Assembly (NCBI GenBank): GCA_039180865.1
Contig: JBCDCZ010000153.1
Span: 1 to 10,930 of the forward strand
Length of the DNA stretch: 10,930 nucleotides
Origin: JBCDCU01 sp039180865
GTDB lineage: Bacteria; Pseudomonadota; Alphaproteobacteria; Rhizobiales; JACESI01
Reading direction: 5' to 3'
How positions within the stretch are numbered: position 1 is the stretch's first letter; each line of letters begins with the position of its first letter. The notes below the pieces were generated by a model. It saw only the letters and a program-made list of their open reading frames with translations, was not told where the DNA came from and did not search any database. Both the position numbers and the translations under genes were made by a program. Shown piece after piece: positions 6,304 through 10,930 of this stretch.

Positions 6304-7068
6304 ATGAACGGATTGATGGCATTGGGCGCATTTTCCGCGAAATTGGTACGCAGGTGCATCCTGGGAGCGGCCTTTCTGACGGCATCAACAGTACCGTCCG
6401 TTGCAGGGGACTTTTCCCTGAATGAGCGCATTTTGAAGCGCGATTTCATCAAAGTCGTGATGTCGGCAGAGTTTGGCGGTGACACGGAATTCGGTCGTTC
6501 CGTCAAGAAATACGTCGAACGCGTTCGGTTTGCGGTGATCAACCACGCTCGACGGGACCGGAGCCAAGAGGTCAAACACTTCATTCAATCCCTGCCGGGT
6601 AAGATTGCAGGTCTGAAGATCGGATTTGCGAACAGTCCTCAGCGTGCCAACTTCCGTATTCATGTCGTCGACAAGCGGCAATACACCGACGTCATGCAAC
6701 GCTATGTCTATCGTGACAATAAAGCGATCGCGCGCAGCAGTTGCTTCGTGCGCGTTATGCCTGGAGCGGTTGGTATCGGAGCGACCGATGCGGTCATCGT
6801 GGCTGATCATGGTGAACGAACATTTCAACGCTGTCTCGTTGAAGAAGTGCTTCAGGGTCTCGGTCCTCTCGCTGACAGAGCTCACCACCGCTACAGTGTG
6901 TTCAATTCCCAATCCACCCATACGACCTTCACGCCCCACGACCAGGTTCTCCTGAATGCCCTTTATGACGAGCGGATCAAACCTGGCATGTCAAAAGCAG
7001 ATGTGGTGAAAGTGCTGCCGGATGTAATCCGGGATAGTATTGCAAAGATCCAGCGAGAACGGACCTAA
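6304..7068 (+). CDS. Secreted DUF2927 family protein
   Basis: A 254-residue protein with a positively charged N-terminus (KLVRR, 13-17) and a hydrophobic stretch (18-33) ending in SVAG, a typical Sec signal peptide likely cleaved near residue 35, so the mature protein should be periplasmic or extracytoplasmic. I assign it to DUF2927 from its C-terminal half: CLVEEVLQGLGPLAD (177-191) and SVFN...THTTFTPHDQVLLNALYDERIKPGM (about 198-229). The function of the family is not established. The segment EEVLQGLG (180-187) follows the spacing of the zincin motif HExxHxxG with both His replaced (Glu and Gln); whether it is a relict metalloprotease fold is inference. The start is the ATG at 6304, with AAAGGA 11 bases upstream. 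It lies divergently from cheZ and ahead of two L,D-transpeptidase genes on the same strand, with a 258-bp gap, so it is probably separately transcribed. Confidence 0.85.
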   Translation: MNGLMALGAFSAKLVRRCILGAAFLTASTVPSVAGDFSLNERILKRDFIKVVMSAEFGGDTEFGRSVKKYVERVRFAVINHARRDRSQEVKHFIQSLPGKIAGLKIGFANSPQRANFRIHVVDKRQYTDVMQRYVYRDNKAIARSSCFVRVMPGAVGIGATDAVIVADHGERTFQRCLVEEVLQGLGPLADRAHHRYSVFNSQSTHTTFTPHDQVLLNALYDERIKPGMSKADVVKVLPDVIRDSIAKIQRERT

Positions 7069-7121
7069 TCAAAAAATCCGCCTCCTGTCTGACGCGCCGC
7101 GATGTTTGTGATGGCTGCCCG

Positions 7122-7129
7122 TTAACCAT
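7122..7129 (+). promoter_or_regulatory. CtrA half-site in the leader of the first L,D-transpeptidase gene
   Basis: TTAACCAT is an exact match to the CtrA half-site motif. Further TTAAC-like words follow in the same gap: CTAACC at 7147-7152, TTAACG near 7173 and TTAACG near 7223. None forms a perfect TTAA-N7-TTAA pair, so regulation of the gene at 7327 by CtrA is only suggested. No clear -35/-10 pair was found in the 7069-7326 gap. Confidence 0.3.
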
Positions 7130-7242
7130 GTTTCTTCACGCATCGCTAACCTTAGCTTTGATTATCAAGCCCTTAACGCAATTCCCTTGCTTTGCGTTTA
7201 CACCTTGAAATAGACTTTCTTTTAACGTTTGCGGCAATTGCA

Positions 7243-7260
7243 AGACGGAGCCGTCTTTTT
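7243..7260 (+). terminator. Terminator-like hairpin before the first L,D-transpeptidase gene
   Basis: AGACG (7243-7247) pairs with CGTCT (7252-7256) around a GAGC loop, followed directly by a T-run to 7260. The stem is short. It lies 175 bp after the DUF2927 stop and 66 bp before the next start, so it may end the DUF2927 transcript or act as an attenuator in the leader of the downstream gene. Confidence 0.42.
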
Positions 7261-7326
7261 GACTGCTGACGATCTCGCTTTCAGTTCAAGTTATGACCCC
7301 GGGTTCTGGAGTATAGTGAGTTGCCC

Positions 7327-8112
7327 ATGTCTGCCAAAAACCTTCCTGGAAAGTCGATTGCCTCAGCCGCTAAAGCGCATATCTTATTTCTGCGCTCTGC
7401 GATGCTTCTTGTTGCTGTCGTGTCGTTCGGTTTTGTGACCACCAATGACAGCCTTGCCAACAACCGTTACGCGGAAGCACCTCCGGTTCTTCTAAGTCCG
7501 GATCTGACGGAACCTTGGCAACTGCAAATGACGGCCAACCGTAAGCCCCGCCTTGTTCTTCGTTCGTCGAAGTCGCGCGCATTCCTTCGCAAGAAAAAAC
7601 GCGACGGGCGTTATCAGACGGCCGCTATCAGCGAACAGGAACGCCGCCGTACGATGGATCCAAAATTCCTGCCACAGATCGTGGAGTACACGACAACGCA
7701 CACGCCCGGAACGATCGTCATCGATACCAACACCAAGTTTCTTTACCTCGTCCTCGGGAACGGCGAAGCACGACGCTACGGCGTTGGTGTCGGCAAACCC
7801 GGCTTCGAATGGGTTGGCAGCCATAGAGTGACACGCAAAGCGGAGTGGCCGGATTGGCGACCACCGGCACAAATGATTGCGCGCGAGCGCGCGAAGGGCC
7901 GCATTCTGCCAACCTTTATGGCAGGTGGGCCGAAGAACCCGATGGGCGCGCGAGCCCTTTACCTTGGATCAACGCTCTATCGAATTCATGGAACCAATGC
8001 GCCCTGGACGATTGGGCAAGCGGTTTCATCCGGTTGCTTCCGGATGCGCAATCAGGACGTCACAGACCTTTATAATCGGGTCCCGGTTGGCGCCCGCGTC
8101 GTCGTCATCTAG
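7327..8112 (+). CDS. L,D-transpeptidase (YkuD domain), secreted, first of tandem pair
   Basis: L,D-transpeptidases form 3-3 peptidoglycan cross-links or attach proteins to the wall in the periplasm, through a catalytic Cys. The product is 261 residues from ATG 7327. A signal peptide is visible as a hydrophobic run (about 19-39, AHILFLRSAMLLVAVVSFGF) ending near SLA-NN (about 44). A linker rich in Arg and Lys (about 70-110, including FLRKKKRDGR) precedes the YkuD domain (about 128-261), which opens with GTIVIDTNTKFLYLVLG. The active site is complete: IHGTN with His221, then SSGCFRMRN with the nucleophile Cys237 and Arg239. The start is uncertain: a TTG at 7321, with GGAG 9 bases upstream, would add two residues. 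It is paralogous to the next gene, but with a longer basic linker. Substrate and cross-linking versus anchoring role cannot be told from sequence. Confidence 0.92.
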   Translation: MSAKNLPGKSIASAAKAHILFLRSAMLLVAVVSFGFVTTNDSLANNRYAEAPPVLLSPDLTEPWQLQMTANRKPRLVLRSSKSRAFLRKKKRDGRYQTAAISEQERRRTMDPKFLPQIVEYTTTHTPGTIVIDTNTKFLYLVLGNGEARRYGVGVGKPGFEWVGSHRVTRKAEWPDWRPPAQMIARERAKGRILPTFMAGGPKNPMGARALYLGSTLYRIHGTNAPWTIGQAVSSGCFRMRNQDVTDLYNRVPVGARVVVI

Positions 8113-8208
8113 TCAAACCTGCGGGGTGCGAACCATAGGGTCCGCGCCCCATCTGCAACACGTCAAAAAGAAAACCTTGGCGCGCGGATCTGGCCTCTTC
8201 AAACACGC

Positions 8209-8223
8209 TTAACACTTGGTTAA
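8209..8223. promoter_or_regulatory. CtrA-type binding site upstream of the second L,D-transpeptidase gene
   Basis: TTAACACTTGGTTAA is a perfect TTAA-N7-TTAA match, located in the 208-bp gap between the two paralogues and about 97 bp before the ATG at 8321. Read on the minus strand it starts TTAACCAA, close to the preferred TTAACCAT half-site. Control by CtrA is inference from the motif and position. Confidence 0.55.
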
Positions 8224-8320
8224 ACTTTCGTTGAGTGGGGGCAAGAACTGCAGACGTGCGAGTGGCACGTGGGCAAGGCGTGCTTCCATCTTTGTTCAAC
8301 CTGTATTGAGAAGGACCAGC

Positions 8321-8968
8321 ATGCCCCACACCCTTGCAAGAATGTCCCCAGTAAAAGTCATCGGGGCTGCAATTGCCTTAGCCTTCCTGACAACCAGCAA
8401 CGCCTCGGCGAGTTTCTTTCTTGCCGATCGCTATAATCTGCCGGCGAATGAGCGGGCTGCACTGGAGCAGAGTTACACTCGCGGTAGCAGCCGAAAGGTG
8501 CCTGAACGGTTCAATCGTCGCGTGGTTTCCTACAAGGAAAACCACCGGGCTGGAACAATCGTCGTCGATACAAAAAACAAGTATCTCTACCACGTGATCG
8601 GAAACGGCAAAGCCTGGCGCTATGGTGTCGGCGTTGGAAAAGCCGGTTTCACCTGGTCCGGTGCAGCAACGATCAAACGGAAAGCCGAATGGCCAGCATG
8701 GCATCCGCCAGCAGCCATGCGCGCACGTGAACGGGCAAAAGGCCGTATTCTCCCAGTCCGCATGGAAGGTGGAATCCGCAACCCGCTCGGCGCAAGGGCG
8801 CTTTACCTCTATCAGGGGGGGCGCGATACGCTTTATCGAATCCACGGCACAAACGATCCGGGATCAATCGGCCTTAATGTGTCATCAGGTTGCATCCGGC
8901 TGCGCAATGAAGATGTCGAGCACCTCTATCAACGCGTGAAGCTCGGCTCCCGCGTTGTCGTGCGGTAA
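8321..8968 (+). CDS. L,D-transpeptidase (YkuD domain), secreted, second of tandem pair
   Basis: Periplasmic peptidoglycan transpeptidase of the YkuD family, 215 residues. The start ATG 8321 has a good ribosome binding site (AAGGA, 5 bases upstream) and gives a clean signal peptide: VKVIGAAIALAFLTT then NASA-S, with cleavage expected after residue 30. An upstream in-frame start at 8216 would bury the signal sequence and overlap the CtrA box. The mature protein is almost only the catalytic domain (about 77-215): GTIVVDTKNKYLYHVIGNG, YGVGVGKAGFTW, RKAEWPAWHPPAAM, ARERAKGRILP, then IHGTNDP with His175 and SSGCIRLRN with nucleophile Cys191 and Arg193. Many of these blocks are shared word for word with the preceding gene, showing duplication; this copy lacks the long basic linker. 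An intrinsic terminator at 9014-9041 follows the stop (TAA) by about 45 bp. Confidence 0.94.
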   Translation: MPHTLARMSPVKVIGAAIALAFLTTSNASASFFLADRYNLPANERAALEQSYTRGSSRKVPERFNRRVVSYKENHRAGTIVVDTKNKYLYHVIGNGKAWRYGVGVGKAGFTWSGAATIKRKAEWPAWHPPAAMRARERAKGRILPVRMEGGIRNPLGARALYLYQGGRDTLYRIHGTNDPGSIGLNVSSGCIRLRNEDVEHLYQRVKLGSRVVVR

Positions 8969-9013
8969 TTCATAACAAACAATTCGCGAGCGGTTCAGCT
9001 TGCAAGTTGAATT

Positions 9014-9041
9014 AGCGGTGCGCCCAGCGCGCCGTTTTTTT
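9014..9041 (+). terminator. Rho-independent terminator after the L,D-transpeptidase pair
   Basis: CGGTGCGC (9016-9023) pairs with GCGCGCCG (9027-9034), with one T-G wobble, around a CCA loop, followed by seven T at 9035-9041. The last bases coincide with the stop codon of the convergent glcF. No comparable T-run exists for the minus strand, so it serves only the plus-strand genes. Confidence 0.88.
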
Positions 9042-10401
9042 ATTCCGCGGCAACGAGTGTCGATTTCTTGTTGTGAAGACCCGCCTTCACGATCGGTTCA
9101 GGCACTGGTGCGCCGTAAGCCCAGTTCAGAAGTTCAATCGTGTGGATGATCGGTATCGCCGAACCATCATCTTTCAAACCATTTGCTATCTGTGTGATGC
9201 ACCCGATGTTGCCGGTTGCGATCGCCTCGGGTTTGGTGGATTTGATGTTCTTGATTTTGCGGGTCCTGAGTGTTCCGGCAATTTCCGGCTGCATGATGTT
9301 GTAAGTTCCGGCCGAGCCGCAACACAAATGGCCTTCCGGCACGTCGACAACGCGAAAGCCCGCATTGCGCAGAAGGGTCTTCGGCAGCGTGGTGATCTTC
9401 TGACCATGCTGCATCGAACAGGCGGAGTGATAGGCAAGCTTAATACCAGTCTGCGCCTCGGGCTCCGGCAGGTCGATCGATGAAAGATACTCGGTGATGT
9501 CTTTGGCAAGGGCTGACACGCGCTCCGCCTTTGCGGCATAAGCCGGGTCCTCGCGCAACATATGGCCGTAATCCTTGATTGTCGTGCCACAACCTGAAGC
9601 CGTAATCACAATCGCGTCGAGGCCGCCGTTCTCAATCTCACGGGTCCAGGCATCGACGTTGCGACGAGCCGTTTCGAGTGCTGCTTCCTCGCGTCCCATA
9701 TGATGAACAAGCGCGCCACAACAGCCCTCCCCTTTCGGAAGAACGACTTCGACACCGAGACGGTTCAAGAGTGAAATTGCGGCATCGTTGATGGTCGGTT
9801 CGAGGACCGGTTGTGCACAACCGGTCAGCATTGCAACACGACCACGCTTTTCAGCCTTCGGTGCGAAGGCTTTCGGCGCCATCGTCGTTGTTTTCGGGGG
9901 CAGGCTCGCCGGAGCCAGATCATACATCGCCCCAAAACGCGCCATCCCCGGGATTGCCTTGATGAGAGGTGCCAGCGGTTTCGTCAGTTGCGACATGCGC
10001 ACCGCCATCCGAAAGCGTGCAGGATAGGGCAGAACAAAAATCAGAATCTCGCGGATCAGCCTATCGAGAACGGGACGCTTATAGGTTTTCTCGATGTGAG
10101 CACGCGCGTGGTCCACCAGATGCATGTAATTGACGCCTGACGGGCACGTCGTCATGCACGCAAGGCACGACAGGCACCGGTCGATATGCTTGACCGTCTT
10201 CTCATCGGCCGGACGGTCATTTTCAAGCATTTCCTTGATCAGATAGATGCGCCCGCGCGGACTGTCGAGTTCATCACCAAGAGTCACATAGGTCGGGCAC
10301 GTGGCCGTGCAGAACCCGCAATGGACGCAAGTCCGCAAAATCTTTTCAGAATGGGCAACATGGGGATCCTGCAACTGCGCATCAGTAAAGTCAGTCCGCA
10401 T
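9040..10401 (-). CDS. glcF: Glycolate oxidase iron-sulfur subunit GlcF
   Basis: GlcF is the electron-transfer subunit of the GlcDEF glycolate oxidase, which oxidises glycolate to glyoxylate and passes electrons to the respiratory chain at the membrane. The product is 453 residues. Two 4Fe-4S motifs are intact: CVHCGFCTATCP (Cys25, 28, 31, 35) and CLSCLACMTTCP (Cys76, 79, 82, 86). Two cysteine-rich CCG domains follow, visible as TGCAQPV plus GEGCCGALVHHMG, and SACSMQHGQ plus GHLCCGSAGTYN, the usual heterodisulfide-reductase-like repeats. The start ATG 10401 has a strong AGGAGG (10407-10412) 5 bases upstream. It lies 38 bp after glcE on the same strand, as in glcDEF operons. Lactate-utilisation LutA-type proteins share the CCG domains but lack this two-ferredoxin N-terminus and the GlcE neighbour. 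Confidence 0.95.
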   Translation of the reverse strand: MRTDFTDAQLQDPHVAHSEKILRTCVHCGFCTATCPTYVTLGDELDSPRGRIYLIKEMLENDRPADEKTVKHIDRCLSCLACMTTCPSGVNYMHLVDHARAHIEKTYKRPVLDRLIREILIFVLPYPARFRMAVRMSQLTKPLAPLIKAIPGMARFGAMYDLAPASLPPKTTTMAPKAFAPKAEKRGRVAMLTGCAQPVLEPTINDAAISLLNRLGVEVVLPKGEGCCGALVHHMGREEAALETARRNVDAWTREIENGGLDAIVITASGCGTTIKDYGHMLREDPAYAAKAERVSALAKDITEYLSSIDLPEPEAQTGIKLAYHSACSMQHGQKITTLPKTLLRNAGFRVVDVPEGHLCCGSAGTYNIMQPEIAGTLRTRKIKNIKSTKPEAIATGNIGCITQIANGLKDDGSAIPIIHTIELLNWAYGAPVPEPIVKAGLHNKKSTLVAAE

Positions 10402-10439
10402 GGCATCCTCCTCAATCTGTTACCAGGAACCCGGCGCCG

Positions 10440-10930
10440 TCATTCAGCGGCGGCCATGAGCCCTGGATTGAATACATTCTTCGGGTCGAACCCCTGTTTG
10501 ATTCCGGCCGACAGGCGGTCCAGAGGCGCGGGCTCAGGTTCAAAAACGGAAACACGGCGTCGCAATGGTTCGGATCCACGCACAAGTGTTGCGTAACCAT
10601 CAGCAGCATTGGCGGCGTTCCTGACTGTTTCCTCACCCGCATCATCGTCTTCCGGAACCGAGATCCAGATGAGACCGCCGCACCAGTCGAAGAAGTATCG
10701 GCAATCAACAGCTTGCTTGATGACCTCCACCACATTGGGTGCAGATGTTGGGCGAACGGAAAGCCGCCAGACAGCCCGATCGCGCGGTTCGGCAATGAAC
10801 GTCGCGTCGCGAATGTTGCGCCAGAGCGCTTTGTGGTCTTCACCGCGCAGCTTTTCCGGAGATCCATATTCCGAAAGCGCCTCGGTTAGCTGATCAAGGC
10901 GGTAATCGACCTGTTCGGTAAACCCTTCCA
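10440..10930 (-). CDS. glcE: Glycolate oxidase FAD-binding subunit GlcE, C-terminal part (5' end outside window)
   Basis: The frame is open from the window edge down to TGA at 10442-10440, giving the last 162 residues. The fragment begins EGFTEQVDYR, includes RDRAVWRLSVRPTSAPNVV, FFDWCGGLIWIS and LRRRVSVFEPEPAPLDRL, and ends with the signature GFDPKNVFNPGLM found at the C-terminus of GlcE and related FAD-linked oxidases of the vanillyl-alcohol-oxidase family. GlcE lacks the full catalytic set of GlcD and acts with it and GlcF in glycolate oxidase. The FAD-binding PCMH domain lies beyond the window. An internal GTG at 10733 is not the start: the frame and the conserved sequence continue upstream of it. 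It is followed at 38 bp by glcF, and glcD is expected upstream. Confidence 0.92.
   Translation of the reverse strand, partial: EGFTEQVDYRLDQLTEALSEYGSPEKLRGEDHKALWRNIRDATFIAEPRDRAVWRLSVRPTSAPNVVEVIKQAVDCRYFFDWCGGLIWISVPEDDDAGEETVRNAANAADGYATLVRGSEPLRRRVSVFEPEPAPLDRLSAGIKQGFDPKNVFNPGLMAAAE

Noticed and set aside
6385..6939. 184-residue minus-strand ORF opposite the DUF2927 gene
   Set aside because: Antisense shadow; the plus-strand product has a signal peptide and family motifs, whereas this one has neither.
8123..8150. Hairpin after the first L,D-transpeptidase gene (GGGGTGCG with CGCGCCCC)
   Set aside because: A reasonable 8-bp stem, but the loop is 12 bases and no T-run follows, so it is not called a terminator.
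8216..8320. Upstream extension of the second L,D-transpeptidase gene
   Set aside because: The extension overlaps the CtrA-type box, has no ribosome binding site and places 35 residues before an otherwise clean signal peptide.

Overview
The window looks like a chromosomal segment of an alphaproteobacterium, most likely a Rhizobiales (Hyphomicrobiales) member. The reasons are: a HisS-HisZ-HisG cluster with a short-form HisG; an alphaproteobacterial-type histidyl-tRNA synthetase; a secreted DUF2927 protein; several YkuD L,D-transpeptidases; and two perfect copies of the CtrA-type site TTAA-N7-TTAA in intergenic DNA. Base composition is moderately GC-rich and fairly even. I see no insertion sequence, integrase, CRISPR array, tRNA or rRNA.

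Layout. (1) 1-450: the 3' end of groL (GroEL), closed by a strong intrinsic terminator. (2) 451-1114: a long stretch without a convincing gene. It holds an AT-rich dyad (760-784) and, at about 872-950, two C-rich-loop hairpins of which the second is a textbook terminator; this is a plausible small RNA. (3) 6022 down to 1115, minus strand, in transcription order: an orphan CheZ-type CheY phosphatase, tag (3-methyladenine DNA glycosylase I), hisS, hisZ and hisG. hisS, hisZ and hisG are tightly packed or overlapping, so they should form one transcription unit; HisZ and the short HisG together make the first enzyme of histidine biosynthesis. (4) 6304-8968, plus strand: a secreted DUF2927 protein and two paralogous secreted L,D-transpeptidases, closed by an intrinsic terminator at 9014-9041. 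(5) 10930 down to 9040, minus strand: the 3' end of glcE and complete glcF, part of the glycolate oxidase operon; glcD would lie upstream, outside the window.

How the genes may work together. The his genes form a functional unit, and glcE/glcF form another. The most interesting thread is regulatory. A perfect CtrA-type box lies 70 bp upstream of cheZ and another about 100 bp upstream of the second L,D-transpeptidase, with a TTAACCAT half-site in the leader of the first. This suggests, as inference, that motility and cell-wall remodelling genes here are tied to the CtrA cell-cycle circuit. I found no obviously new defence or mobile system. The best candidates for something undescribed are the sRNA-like locus after groL and the DUF2927 protein with its degenerate zincin-like motif.
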